64,000 bases of DNA from a virus, in the IMG/VR virus record IMGVR_UViG_3300030103_004672, positions 24,678 through 88,677 of that record, one strand, 5' to 3'. Shown here one piece after another: positions 25,867 to 34,676 of this stretch. The notes under the pieces are model-generated. The model did no database searches, had not been told where the DNA came from, and saw only the letters and a program-made list of their open reading frames with translations. Within the stretch, counting starts at the first letter, position 1. Every line of letters starts with the position of its first letter. A program made the position numbers and the translations under genes.

Positions 25867-27537
25867 ATGTCTAAAAATTTATTAATCATAGAAAGATCGA
25901 GCACCGTACTCAATACGCAGAAGGAGACGGATGGTTCGGTAATACTCGAAGGAGTCTTTACACAAATAGGAGTAAAGAACAAGAATAACAGAATTTACGA
26001 AGAAGAGGAAGTTCTACCTCATATTAATGAGCTAAAAGAGAAGGTTGCTAGTAAAAAATTATTAGGCGAACTTGATCATCCAAAGGATTTTGATATTAGC
26101 TTATCAAATGTATCTCACGTTATCGAGGATCTAAGATATGATGAAAACAAAAAACAAGTTTTAGGTCGAATTAAATTATTGAACACATCTAAAGGTAAAG
26201 AAGCAAAGGCGCTAATAGAAGACGGTATTCCATTACACATCTCTAGCAGGGCTGCTGGAACTGTAGGTGATGATGGTCGAGTAAAAATTAAAAAATTCTT
26301 TACATATGACTTAGTCGCTGATCCTGGTTTTGAAAACGCAGAATTAGCAAGAGTTAACGAATCATTTGGATTTGATGCAGATGACTCTTTATACATCTAT
26401 GAAGTTAATGAACAGATAAATAAACCAAATAAAAAATCAGAAGAAATGGCTCAAGAACAATATGTAACTGTTGAGGACTTTAACAAGTATACTGAATACT
26501 TAAAAAATGAAATTGAGAGAGTAAAAGAAACAGCTAACGATGATCAGTCTGCTACAATTCAAAAACTAGTTGAGTATTCTGAGCATATCGCTGAGAAAGT
26601 AAATCAGGTTACTGATTATGTTGAGTATGTAGCTGAAAATGTCGATAAGAGCATTTCATATACTGACTACTTAGCAGAAAATATGAACAATATTAAGGAA
26701 TACACAGATTATTTAGCTGAACAGTTAGATACAGGTATTCAATATTCTGAGCATGTTGCTGAAAAGACAGATCAGTCTATCGAATATGCTAATTACCTAG
26801 GAGAAAGCTTAGAGAAAGGAATTGCATATAGCGAGTACATTGCTGAGAAACTCGATAAGAGCATTGCCTATTCTGAGTACTTGAAAGAGAATGTCGAAAA
26901 GAGCATTACTTATACTGAGTATGTTGCTGAAGAAGTAAACAACGAATACGGAAAGATTTTAGCTGAAAATGCTAAAGATACAGCTGATGGTAAAATTGTT
27001 GTAGAGTCTGACGATTCTTACAAAGCTAACATTAGTGAAAAACTAACAGCTCTTGTTGAGAAGGCTGAATCTAAGAGCAATCACAACTTGTTCTTCATGA
27101 ATTTCTTAACTGAAAAGAAAAGAAATGAGTTCGGTGCATTAAACAATGAAAAGCAAGATAAGATTGTAGAGCAAATGAATTCAAACCGTTGCATGTCTAC
27201 CATAGACGCTGAGAGAATTTGGGATTCTTGCTTTGTTACTGAATCTAATAAATTAGATGTTGTAGATAGCATGCCAGAGAAATACCGCGCAAAATGGGAA
27301 TCATTGAGTGAAGGTAAGAAAAACCAGATTCTAGCCGAGTCACAGTTCAGAAGCTTAGATACTCAATATGCTATCGATAACTTCTGGGCAACTAGAGATC
27401 TTCGCGATACTAAAGTTGAGTTAGAAAAAATCAACGAATCTAAAGTTGCTGGTGAGGATGTAGAAAATCCATATGCAGTAAATGAAGATTTCAAGAATGA
27501 CTTAGTTAACAGACTAAGATTCAACTTAGGAAGATAA
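25867..27537 (+). CDS. 21: Prohead protease gp21 fused to a gp22-like scaffold
   Basis: A 556-residue protein. Residues 1-~185 are a gp21-type prohead protease: GVFTQIGVKNKNNRIY, catalytic His71 in LLGELDHPKD, Ser126/127 in LHISSRAAG and a likely Asp152 in YDLVADPGF. Spacings (55 and 26) resemble T4 gp21 (His85, Ser140, Asp168). The rest is helical and acidic, with nine 14-residue repeats (237-362) and a Lys/Glu-rich C-terminal part, as expected for a core scaffold such as gp22. In T4 the two are separate genes. An internal ATG at 26446 (Met194, MAQEQYVTVEDF) lies exactly at the junction and could give free scaffold, as lambda C/Nu3 does. Confidence 0.88.
   Translation: MSKNLLIIERSSTVLNTQKETDGSVILEGVFTQIGVKNKNNRIYEEEEVLPHINELKEKVASKKLLGELDHPKDFDISLSNVSHVIEDLRYDENKKQVLGRIKLLNTSKGKEAKALIEDGIPLHISSRAAGTVGDDGRVKIKKFFTYDLVADPGFENAELARVNESFGFDADDSLYIYEVNEQINKPNKKSEEMAQEQYVTVEDFNKYTEYLKNEIERVKETANDDQSATIQKLVEYSEHIAEKVNQVTDYVEYVAENVDKSISYTDYLAENMNNIKEYTDYLAEQLDTGIQYSEHVAEKTDQSIEYANYLGESLEKGIAYSEYIAEKLDKSIAYSEYLKENVEKSITYTEYVAEEVNNEYGKILAENAKDTADGKIVVESDDSYKANISEKLTALVEKAESKSNHNLFFMNFLTEKKRNEFGALNNEKQDKIVEQMNSNRCMSTIDAERIWDSCFVTESNKLDVVDSMPEKYRAKWESLSEGKKNQILAESQFRSLDTQYAIDNFWATRDLRDTKVELEKINESKVAGEDVENPYAVNEDFKNDLVNRLRFNLGR
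26575..26952 (+). repeat. Nine tandem 42-base (14-residue) coding repeats in the scaffold
   Basis: Nine in-frame copies of a 14-residue unit of the form Y-[ST]-[ED]-Y-[LVI]-A-E-x-[LV]-D-K-S-I-x (for example YSEYIAEKLDKSIA). Fourteen residues equal two heptads, so the array should form a continuous coiled coil. DNA copies have diverged, suggesting selection on the protein rather than recent expansion. Confidence 0.85.
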
Positions 27538-27563
27538 TAGTTATTTAATCAATTATTTTTGTA

Positions 27564-27588
27564 GGGGCCAAGTTTTGGCCCCTTTTTT
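27564..27588 (+). terminator. Strong terminator before the capsid gene
   Basis: GGGGCCA (27564-27570), loop AGTTT, TGGCCCC (27576-27582), then TTTTTT. It separates the protease-scaffold transcript from that of the major capsid protein. Confidence 0.92.
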
Positions 27589-27620
27589 ATATTATATTAT
27601 AAAAATCGAATATATCGACA

Positions 27621-27630
27621 TGATATATAA
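27621..27630 (+). promoter_or_regulatory. Late-promoter-like box of the capsid gene
   Basis: TGATATATAA 74 bases before the capsid start, directly after the terminator. The leader between is A-rich and lacks a Shine-Dalgarno sequence. Confidence 0.7.
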
Positions 27631-27703
27631 TACGTATCCAAGGACTAAGAAGCAAAAAGTCAGGATAGTAAATCTTAATTAAAAATTAAAAAACATAAAA
27701 ATT

Positions 27704-29440
27704 ATGTACGCAAATCGTCTTATTAATGAGGCTGAGGTTCAAAAGACTTGGACACCTATCATTTCAGAGGCTACTGGTATCGAGGACAAAAGCAAACTTG
27801 CTTGGATGTCTAAGTATTGCCACTACCATAACTTGAATGAGAGTGTTTATAACACTGTGCACCTCAACCCTAACATGAACCTTCAAGGTATGAATGCGCC
27901 AGCTTTCCCAAATGACCCAACTACCTTGAATGCATTCCCAGGCCAAGTAACTGGTTCTGGTGACAAACCTTTCTCTTTGCTTCCACTTGCTATGCAGGTT
28001 GCTGCTCAGACTGTAGGTCTTGACTTAGTACCTGTTGTGCCAATGCAAGGTCCTATGGGAGTATTAACTTACCTGGACTTCGTATACGGTGGTGGTAGAA
28101 TTCAAGATGCTGGTGGAAAAGCAACTGATTCTGCACCATTGATGATCAAATTCGCTTTTGATAACTTACAAGGTGCTGCTTTAGTAGAAAACGACCTAGT
28201 ATACGCATCTTCTGCCGCGCTTACTACAACTGTTGCTCCTTACGAATTAACATTCATTGGATTATCAAGAATTGATGGTAAATCTATTTTCCGTGTAAGA
28301 GGTAACGATGACGCCACTGCAACTACTGCTGGTGTTTACCAACAAGGTGAAGTAGGTTATGAGCCTATCTATGATGCAATTGCTAATAACGTAGACTTCT
28401 ACGATGCTGCTGCCGCACAAGCTGGTGATGTAAAAGGTACAGTTGACGGAAATGTTGAGTTAGTAAAAGCTTTAGAAGATCATATCCCAGGTTTCTCAGG
28501 TTCTGCATTTGAAGCAAACAACCCAGTTGGATCTGCTCCTACTTTCGGTGTTGAGAATATCGGTGGTGTTGACCCATACCAAAGAGGTGTTGGTGAAGCT
28601 ACTCCTGATAACAACTTAGGTCTTTCTTTATTCAACAAGTCAGTTGCTGCTATGACTTACCAAGTTGCAGCTGCTGTTACTCGTGAGCAAGTACAAGATC
28701 TTAAGCAATTCGGAATCGATGCAGTTGCTCAAGTAGAGGCTGTACTTGTTAATGAATTGACTCAGTCAATCAACAAGTTAATCCTTGATCGTATCTTCAA
28801 GCTTGGTGTAACTAACGCATTCCAAGTATCTCAAGTCAATGGAACAGTTCTTTCTGCTCACTTTGACCTAACTGGAGGTGTTGGTACTACAATTGCTCTC
28901 GGCCAAGATAACACTGGTACTGCTCGTTCAGTAACTGTTGATAGTGTTAACGTTGCTGGCGGTGGAGAAACTCAGGGTACTCTACAGCGTAGAATCTTAA
29001 CTAAGATCTTAGCTGCTACAAACCTTATCGCTGTACGTGGACGTCGTGGTCCAGCTACTTTCGCTGTAACTAGCGGAAAGATGGCCACTGCTATCCAAGA
29101 CGTTGCAGGTTTCGTACCTTACCCACTATCAAATACAGTTAACCAAGCTGGTGGATCACTCTACCCAATTGGTGCTGTTGCTGGTGTAACTATCTACGTT
29201 GATCCAAACCGTGATTTTGATGATAACAAGATTGCTGTTGGACGTAAAGGAGATGGAAACTCACCAGGATTGGTATTCATGCCTTACTTAATGGCTGAAT
29301 CAGTTGAGACAATCGCTGAAGGAACTATGGCTCCTAAAATTGCGGTTAAATCACGTTTCGCTCTTGTTGAGGCTGGTTTCCACCCACAAACTATGTACTA
29401 CACTTTAGACTTCGTGTTGACAGGTGTTGACTTGATCTAA
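27704..29440 (+). CDS. 23: Major capsid protein gp23
   Basis: A 578-residue T4-type capsid protein. The N-terminal region (RLINEAEVQKTW...LAWMSKYCHYHNLNES) is followed by LPLAMQVAAQTVGLDLVPVVPMQGPMGVLTYLDFVYGGG, AAVTREQVQDLKQFGIDAVAQVEAVLVNELTQSINKLIL, RRILTKI, VRGRRGPATFAVT and a C-terminal TIAEGTMAPKIAVKSRFALVEAGFHP...YYTLDF, all typical of gp23. The N-terminal part should be removed by the gp21-type protease. It has its own promoter-like box and is bounded by strong terminators on both sides, suiting very high expression. Its codon choice is visibly more GC-ending than its neighbours. Confidence 0.97.
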   Translation: MYANRLINEAEVQKTWTPIISEATGIEDKSKLAWMSKYCHYHNLNESVYNTVHLNPNMNLQGMNAPAFPNDPTTLNAFPGQVTGSGDKPFSLLPLAMQVAAQTVGLDLVPVVPMQGPMGVLTYLDFVYGGGRIQDAGGKATDSAPLMIKFAFDNLQGAALVENDLVYASSAALTTTVAPYELTFIGLSRIDGKSIFRVRGNDDATATTAGVYQQGEVGYEPIYDAIANNVDFYDAAAAQAGDVKGTVDGNVELVKALEDHIPGFSGSAFEANNPVGSAPTFGVENIGGVDPYQRGVGEATPDNNLGLSLFNKSVAAMTYQVAAAVTREQVQDLKQFGIDAVAQVEAVLVNELTQSINKLILDRIFKLGVTNAFQVSQVNGTVLSAHFDLTGGVGTTIALGQDNTGTARSVTVDSVNVAGGGETQGTLQRRILTKILAATNLIAVRGRRGPATFAVTSGKMATAIQDVAGFVPYPLSNTVNQAGGSLYPIGAVAGVTIYVDPNRDFDDNKIAVGRKGDGNSPGLVFMPYLMAESVETIAEGTMAPKIAVKSRFALVEAGFHPQTMYYTLDFVLTGVDLI

Positions 29441-29466
29441 TCATAGTCAAAGTACTTTGTTTTAAA

Positions 29467-29490
29467 GGGGCTCATATGAGCCCCTTTTTT
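29467..29490 (+). terminator. Strong terminator after the capsid gene
   Basis: GGGGCTC (29467-29473), loop ATAT, GAGCCCC (29478-29484), then a T-run. It ends the capsid transcript 26 bases after the stop codon. Confidence 0.93.
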
Positions 29491-29493
29491 ATT

Positions 29494-29504
29494 TGATATA
29501 TAAA
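29494..29504 (+). promoter_or_regulatory. Late-promoter-like box TGATATATAAA
   Basis: A perfect copy 19 bases before the next start, immediately after the capsid terminator. Confidence 0.7.
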
Positions 29505-29523
29505 ATAACAAAAAAATAATCAA

Positions 29524-30534
29524 ATGATTTTTTCTTACGACACCTTTAATAGAATCAACGAATCTGTAGAAAGAGTTGAAAAAAATGGATTAGTAGAAGA
29601 AGGCCTGCTTGCCGCTATTAAATTTCCAATTAAATTTACTAAAATTAAAAATAATGCCAAGAAATATCTAAAGGCTAAAATGAAGCACATGTCTGTAGAG
29701 GTTGCATTGGCTAAAAAGAAAGCAAATACCAACTGGGCTGACCTTCCACCAGAAAAGAAAGAAGTGGTAAAATTGGCTGCAGATGCTAAAAAGAGAGCAA
29801 TTGACCTAGAAATGAAGTCTATTACAGACAGGATTGCTAAATTGGCTTCTAGTCCTATGTTACAGGATTATGCAGCTTATAAGAAAGGGGAAGCAGATTT
29901 AGAGGCTGCACTAGAGCTCCAAAAAAATATGGAGAGTGAAGCTGACCAAATATTAATTCAAAAGAGAATTAAAAATCTTCAGACTAAACAGGCTGAAAGA
30001 AAGGCTGAACTAGAAACAAAACCTGATCCGGAAGAAGATAAAGGTGGTAAAAGTGATCAGAAGGCGGACGAAACGCCGTCAAGAGCTGAACAAGATGCTG
30101 AGGCTGAAAGGGAAAAGGAGAAGGCTGCAGAGGATAAAAAGAAACAGGCTTTAGAAGATGCTAAAAATAAGATTGCTGACGCTAAAGCTGCATATGATAA
30201 GGTTAAGGATGGTGATGATGAAAGAGCAAAGTTTGACGCACAGATAACGTTTAAGCAAGCACAGCAGGAGAAAGCAAAGATAGAGGGAAATACCGAACTA
30301 TACCAAGCACTAGCTAAGGATCAAGGAGATATCCTAAAGAAAATTGACAATCTAGATAAAAATAAAGATCCCAAGGTAAAAAAGCATGAAGATAAGATTA
30401 AGGAATACGAAGAAGCAATTGATGTCTTAAAAGACAAGACAGACAAAAAATCAAAAGGAGATCTTCAAATAATACAGTCTGCATTGAAATCCGAAAAAGA
30501 AAAATTAGCTAAGGCTAAAGAAGAATCAAAATAA
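29524..30534 (+). CDS. Lys/Glu-rich helical protein, possible internal head or core protein
   Basis: A 336-residue protein. From about residue 60 it is almost entirely charged helix (EREKEKAAEDKKKQALEDAKNK), which predicts extended coiled coil. The N-terminus MIFSYDTFNRINES has the hydrophobic-then-Glu pattern of T4 capsid-targeting sequences, followed by LVEEGLLAAIKFPIKF. Placement directly after gp23 with its own late-type box suggests an abundant head-associated or scaffold-like protein. I know no named homologue. Confidence 0.75.
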   Translation: MIFSYDTFNRINESVERVEKNGLVEEGLLAAIKFPIKFTKIKNNAKKYLKAKMKHMSVEVALAKKKANTNWADLPPEKKEVVKLAADAKKRAIDLEMKSITDRIAKLASSPMLQDYAAYKKGEADLEAALELQKNMESEADQILIQKRIKNLQTKQAERKAELETKPDPEEDKGGKSDQKADETPSRAEQDAEAEREKEKAAEDKKKQALEDAKNKIADAKAAYDKVKDGDDERAKFDAQITFKQAQQEKAKIEGNTELYQALAKDQGDILKKIDNLDKNKDPKVKKHEDKIKEYEEAIDVLKDKTDKKSKGDLQIIQSALKSEKEKLAKAKEESK

Positions 30535-30540
30535 TTAATT

Positions 30541-30675
30541 ATGGCAACAGGTAGATTTATTTCAACGTCAGCGCGACAACAAGGACAAACTAAAAACAAT
30601 AATAAGAAGCGAACTAGCTCAACTAAAAGAAATAACAAGAGTAAATCTAAGCTTAGCGGCAAGAAATATCTATAG
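30541..30675 (+). CDS. Small very basic peptide (44 residues)
   Basis: MATGRFISTSARQQGQTKNN, then an Asn/Lys/Arg/Ser-rich tail ending LSGKKYL. There are almost no acidic residues, so it should bind nucleic acid or an acidic scaffold. It starts 6 bases after the preceding stop, and its TAG overlaps the GTG start of the next gene, which supports it being translated. T4 has small basic core proteins, but no direct similarity is claimed. Confidence 0.6.
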   Translation: MATGRFISTSARQQGQTKNNNKKRTSSTKRNNKSKSKLSGKKYL

Positions 30676-31169
30676 TGTATAAGGTTAGAGCCATAAATTT
30701 TGGATGGTACAGGCGTAAGCATGGTATTCTTCTAGAGAACCTGCCTCCTGCAAAACAGAAGCTAATTAAAAATAATGATTTTTTTAAATGGCTCGATGCA
30801 GATACACAAGCTATTGAAGTTATTTTTAAGCTAGAGGATAATAATGACATGATGAAAGTATTTCATCAACAAGTCTGGAATCCATTTACTGAACAAATAT
30901 CTACAAAAAAAGAATTAGATCAGTCTGCTAAGACGGTTGAATGGTCATGTGCAATTTGCAAGACTGACATACTTTGCAAATCAAGTTATACAAGAAAAGT
31001 AGAAAACTTCGTATGCGATAAATGCTCGGAAGTCCATAATTCAAAAAATAAGATAGTTGATCAACGAATTATTGATTCATCAAATGAATTTACTGAACAC
31101 TGCAGAAGCTTGCTAAAAAAAGAACAAAAAGAGTTCATAAAATATGCTAGAAAGACTGCTAAATCATAG
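30675..31169 (+). CDS. Zinc-ribbon hypothetical protein
   Basis: A 164-residue protein with two CxxC knuckles, CAICKTDILC...FVCDKCSEVH (about residues 93-121), forming a zinc ribbon. The flanking regions are basic and helical. The start is GTG overlapping the previous stop (TAGTG). DNA or RNA binding is plausible. It converges with the minus-strand gene, overlapping it by 6 bases. Confidence 0.75.
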   Translation: MYKVRAINFGWYRRKHGILLENLPPAKQKLIKNNDFFKWLDADTQAIEVIFKLEDNNDMMKVFHQQVWNPFTEQISTKKELDQSAKTVEWSCAICKTDILCKSSYTRKVENFVCDKCSEVHNSKNKIVDQRIIDSSNEFTEHCRSLLKKEQKEFIKYARKTAKS

Positions 31170-31970
31170 TTTTAAACCTTGATCTAATGTAATCTTTGGA
31201 AAGCAATCTAAAAGGCTTTTCGGATTTGTATTGTAAACCTTTATTTTTTTATTTTTTAAGGCACTTGCTATATGTGGAAATGCAGGAATGAACTGTATTT
31301 GGTAGGTTGAGTTTTTGGTTTTTCTTGTTGGGTATCCGTCATGAAAATGCGATTCATGATCGTTTGTTACCATGTCAAATCCTAGTAGAACAATCTTGGA
31401 TGCACCGAGATGATATGCAAGATTTATTGCAGCATAGCCACTATTATTACCATGTGCGATTGCATCTGAATTTTCTTCAAGCCCAAACTTGTTTCCTTTC
31501 CTTAAAACTGTAACACTATCGTTATAATTACGATTCCTGCCTATTGTAAACTTTAATCCATTAAAATTGTCAATATCATTTTGATACCAATTGTAAACCC
31601 TAGAATCAGTCCAATACAAAACAGAAGCAAATGGTACGCTATAAAATGCTTTGTTTATAGCTATAGTTTTTTTAAGTTTAAGCGAGTCAAAATCAAATGA
31701 CTTTAATGATGGACCACCGCCCACGATATAAATAGTTTCTCCCCTAAACACAGGATCTACCTTGCCAAATTTTATATTAGGCATACCTAAAGTCCTAGTT
31801 TTATTTCTAGGCATCTTAGTGGGTTCTATCCTGGTTTTTGTTGATTTTATCCGACGAGATATAGTGACGTCATCGCGTGGTTCGCCTATTCTTGATCTTA
31901 CCACTTTGGTTTTTAGTGATGGTGAATTTGCAGGAGTTTTTATCTTACGTAAACTTCGCCTTCTTTGCAT
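31164..31970 (-). CDS. Rossmann-like protein, DUF115/MptE-like (possible glycosyl- or pyrophosphotransferase)
   Basis: The only minus-strand gene in the window. After a basic N-terminal ~85 residues it has IYIVGGGPSLKSFDF, a nucleotide-binding loop seen in DUF115/MptE-like proteins and some sialyltransferases, then TIAINKAFYSVPFASVLYWTDSRVYNWY, NSGYAAINLAYHLGASKIVLLGFDMV and HFHDGYP. I choose ATG at 31970 (MQRRRSLRKI); an upstream ATG at 32024 would add 18 hydrophobic, Tyr-rich residues that look like translated leader. Opposite orientation to all neighbours and its own leader suggest separate control. Substrate unknown. Confidence 0.75.
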   Translation of the reverse strand: MQRRRSLRKIKTPANSPSLKTKVVRSRIGEPRDDVTISRRIKSTKTRIEPTKMPRNKTRTLGMPNIKFGKVDPVFRGETIYIVGGGPSLKSFDFDSLKLKKTIAINKAFYSVPFASVLYWTDSRVYNWYQNDIDNFNGLKFTIGRNRNYNDSVTVLRKGNKFGLEENSDAIAHGNNSGYAAINLAYHLGASKIVLLGFDMVTNDHESHFHDGYPTRKTKNSTYQIQFIPAFPHIASALKNKKIKVYNTNPKSLLDCFPKITLDQGLKL

Positions 31971-32040
31971 AATACAGTATCTATTGTAAACAAATTGATA
32001 GCTAATGATATAATTTATATACATTTCTACAATATTTCAA

Positions 32041-33003
32041 ATGAAAAATATAAGTTCAATACTACTTACTGAAAAATATAGGCCCAAGAATTTAGATGAT
32101 TTAATAGTACCTGAAAGGCTTAACAATAAACTTAACAAAGGAATCTATCAACATTTGCTGCTATATGGATCTCCAGGAACTGGTAAGACTAGCGCTGCTA
32201 AGGCATTGGTGAAACACTTTAGTCATCCATACCTTTATATTAACGCTTCAACCGATACTAGCATAGATGTCGTCAGAACAAGAATCACGGATTTTTGTGC
32301 TAACAGGTCAGTGATGGATGCATCTAACAAAATGAAAATAATTCTACTAGATGAGATCGATGGCGTATCTGATCAGTTCTTTAAAGCATTAAGAGCGACT
32401 ATGGATCAGTTTTCGGCCAATGCCCGCTTTGTTGCAACATGCAACTATATAAACAAGGTACCAGATCCTATTCAGTCTAGGTTCGAACTAATAGACTTCG
32501 ATTTTACAAAAGAGGAGGAGGCTGAAATCATGAAGTCATACATTATACGTGTCCTTAACATTTGTAAAGATGAAGGGATTAAGATCGATAAGTATGCGGC
32601 TGTAGAGCTTGTAAAAAGAAAATTCCCAGATTTAAGAACAATACTTAATATGCTTCAGGGATTTAAGTCACAGGGTGATGATATGATCACTGTTGAAGAT
32701 ATTAAAAAGTTCAACTCTATATACAAGGATGTGTTTGATTTAGTTATTGACAATACAGATCCTGTTAAAAATTATCAATATATGGTGTCTAATTACTCAA
32801 ACAGGGTTGATGATGTTTTATCATCTCTTGGTAGTGAGTTTATAGAATACATTCAGCAGGAGTTTAGTTCATACATTTCACTTATACCACAAATAGTTGT
32901 ATGTGTCGCTAAGTACCAATCACAACGTCAATTTGTTGTTGACCCGGTAGTGTCTATGTTAGCTTGTATTTATGAACTGCAATCAATAATTAACGAAGCA
33001 TAA
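32041..33003 (+). CDS. 44: Clamp loader large subunit gp44
   Basis: A 320-residue AAA+ ATPase like T4 gp44 (319). It opens with LTEKYRPKNLDDLIVPE, Walker A is GSPGTGKT (43-50), Walker B is IILLDEIDG, sensor 1 is FVATCNYINKV and the arginine finger lies in IQSRFE. It loads the gp45-type clamp encoded 20 kb away. The small-subunit candidate is at 34257, after the RNase H gene rather than adjacent as in T4. Confidence 0.95.
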   Translation: MKNISSILLTEKYRPKNLDDLIVPERLNNKLNKGIYQHLLLYGSPGTGKTSAAKALVKHFSHPYLYINASTDTSIDVVRTRITDFCANRSVMDASNKMKIILLDEIDGVSDQFFKALRATMDQFSANARFVATCNYINKVPDPIQSRFELIDFDFTKEEEAEIMKSYIIRVLNICKDEGIKIDKYAAVELVKRKFPDLRTILNMLQGFKSQGDDMITVEDIKKFNSIYKDVFDLVIDNTDPVKNYQYMVSNYSNRVDDVLSSLGSEFIEYIQQEFSSYISLIPQIVVCVAKYQSQRQFVVDPVVSMLACIYELQSIINEA

Positions 33004-33013
33004 ATTTTATTTT

Positions 33014-33040
33014 TAACAAAAAAAGTGTTATATTAAGTAT
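33014..33040 (+). promoter_or_regulatory. Candidate early/middle promoter element (GTGTTATATTA)
   Basis: AAAAAAAGTGTTATATTAAG in the gap between gp44 and the RNase H gene; member of the GTTATATTA group also found near 51830 and 55010. Confidence 0.35.
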
Positions 33041-34249
33041 ATGGCAAATAACAGATACACATTATTAATAGACGGAAATTACTTTTTATTTAGAACCTTG
33101 TTTGTAAATCCAAGTTCTAGATCTGGTGAATTATTAGCAGATGAAAACTCTATTGCAGTCTTTGTTAGAAAACTAGCAACAGACCTTACTTATCAAATAA
33201 GACTATTCGATGGACTTATTGGCAATATAGTATGGGCACAGGATTCTAAATCATGGCGAAAGCCATTCCATCCTGAATTAGATTATAAGGGTAGTAGAAA
33301 GAAAAACAATAAAGTCAATTGGGACAATTTTCAAAAGGCTTCTGAATCATTTACAAAGATTCTCGCACAATATGGAGTTAGTATTTCAAAAGCTGCAGGT
33401 GCAGAAGGAGATGACCTAGTATGGGCATGGTCTGAGAGACTAATAAATGACGGTACATCTTCTATAATTTTTTCAGGGGACAGAGACTTAATGCAATTGA
33501 TCCAGAGAAGTGGCGACAACCATATCTTATTTTACAGCCCAACTCACAAAAACTTGTCTGTTCCCATAGGTTTCAATAACTGGATTAGTCATAAGGAAGA
33601 TGACGAAGGCGTTGACATATTTAACATGTCATCTATAAGTGAAAACCAAACTAAGCAAAAGCTAGAGTCGGTTATCAAGAAGAAAAAGATTGATCCCTCT
33701 GAATTAAATGTAGAAATATTTAAACTTAACAAAGTTTTAACAGGTGACGCTGGTGACAATGTTCCGCCAGTCTATACAAAAATTGTTGCGGGCAAGGACG
33801 GTAAGGAGCGCAAGTATGGTGTGAGCGATAAGAAGGCTTCTAAAATTTGTATTGAATATGCAAAAAAATACAATGATTTGTCAATATCAAATCTTTTAAC
33901 TGACGATGCCTGCACTTATATGGCTAACACTATTATTAAGAACTTAAATATACAAGACAAAACGCAGGAAGATATCATAGAATCAATTAAGCTTAATTGC
34001 AAGTTGATGATACTGTCAACTGATTTAGTTCCATCGGAAGTATTAGAAGCAATGGAAGACGATATTAGCAACAATATAAATAATAAAACAGACTTATCTA
34101 AGTTTAAAAATATGAAATCTCTATTAGCTAATAGCGATTTTGTTACAAAGGATTTAGAAATGGCACAATCGTCATCATTCTTAAAAGATGCAGGAGACAG
34201 CGATATGTCATTTATTACAGATGCTAAACAAAATCAAAGTTTGTTCTAA
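33041..34249 (+). CDS. rnh: RNase H / 5'-3' exonuclease (FEN-1 family)
   Basis: A 402-residue flap-nuclease family protein like T4 RNase H (305). LLIDGNYFLFRTLF carries the first metal Asp, VWAQDSKSWRKPFHPELDYKGSRKK is the bridge/arch region, AGAEGDDLVWAWSE and IIFSGDRDLMQL hold the metal-site acidic residues, and VLTGDAGDNVPPVY is the H2TH-type DNA-binding segment. It removes RNA primers from lagging-strand fragments. It is about 100 residues longer than T4's, with extra sequence around 180-240 and at the acidic C-terminus. Confidence 0.93.
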   Translation: MANNRYTLLIDGNYFLFRTLFVNPSSRSGELLADENSIAVFVRKLATDLTYQIRLFDGLIGNIVWAQDSKSWRKPFHPELDYKGSRKKNNKVNWDNFQKASESFTKILAQYGVSISKAAGAEGDDLVWAWSERLINDGTSSIIFSGDRDLMQLIQRSGDNHILFYSPTHKNLSVPIGFNNWISHKEDDEGVDIFNMSSISENQTKQKLESVIKKKKIDPSELNVEIFKLNKVLTGDAGDNVPPVYTKIVAGKDGKERKYGVSDKKASKICIEYAKKYNDLSISNLLTDDACTYMANTIIKNLNIQDKTQEDIIESIKLNCKLMILSTDLVPSEVLEAMEDDISNNINNKTDLSKFKNMKSLLANSDFVTKDLEMAQSSSFLKDAGDSDMSFITDAKQNQSLF

Positions 34250-34256
34250 AATATAC

Positions 34257-34676
34257 ATGAAGCTATTTGACTACATATCAAAACTATTTGGATCGTCTGA
34301 TCTCGAGTGGGAGAAAATAAAAGACTATGACAAGTCTAAGAATTCATTTATGACTCAAAGATTTATGAGTATTAAATATCCTATTCAAGCTAATATGTTC
34401 AATGGCTTAAAAACTAACCCTGTAGGCATTGCAAATAGCTGGAGATTGGTTGCTTCAAAATTTAACCGAACGCCTTCATGGATCTATACCAAGGTTAAAA
34501 AGGCTTCGACAAAGACTAAAGATAATTGGTCACCTAACCCTGAAGCTCTTAAAATGTATTTAAAGCTTAATGAAATTGGTACTAGAGAATTTGAGTTAGC
34601 TTTAAAGATGGAACCTACAACCGTTAAAGCATCGATAAATAAGTTAGAAAAACAGATGCATGTCAATGCTAATTAA
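34257..34676 (+). CDS. 62: Probable clamp loader small subunit (gp62-like)
   Basis: A 139-residue basic helical protein. The opening MKLFDYISKLF and the segment KNSFMTQRFMSIKYPIQANMFN (about 24-45) resemble the NPFMVNRFLS...ANEMN pattern that I recall from gp62 of cyanophage T4 relatives. gp62 bridges the gp44 ATPase ring for clamp loading. I use ATG 34257, 7 bases after the RNase H stop; an upstream in-frame TTG overlaps that gene and is unlikely. The C-terminal half (NEIGTREFELALKMEPTTVKASINKLE) looks like a helix-turn-helix, so a small DNA-binding regulator is the alternative. Confidence 0.5.
   Translation: MKLFDYISKLFGSSDLEWEKIKDYDKSKNSFMTQRFMSIKYPIQANMFNGLKTNPVGIANSWRLVASKFNRTPSWIYTKVKKASTKTKDNWSPNPEALKMYLKLNEIGTREFELALKMEPTTVKASINKLEKQMHVNAN

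Noticed and set aside
26575-26952. CRISPR-like array
   Set aside because: The 42-base periodic units are coding, contiguous and diverged, with no spacers.
34188-34256. Earlier TTG start for the gp62-like protein
   Set aside because: It overlaps the RNase H gene by 62 bases; ATG 34257 begins the recognisable protein.
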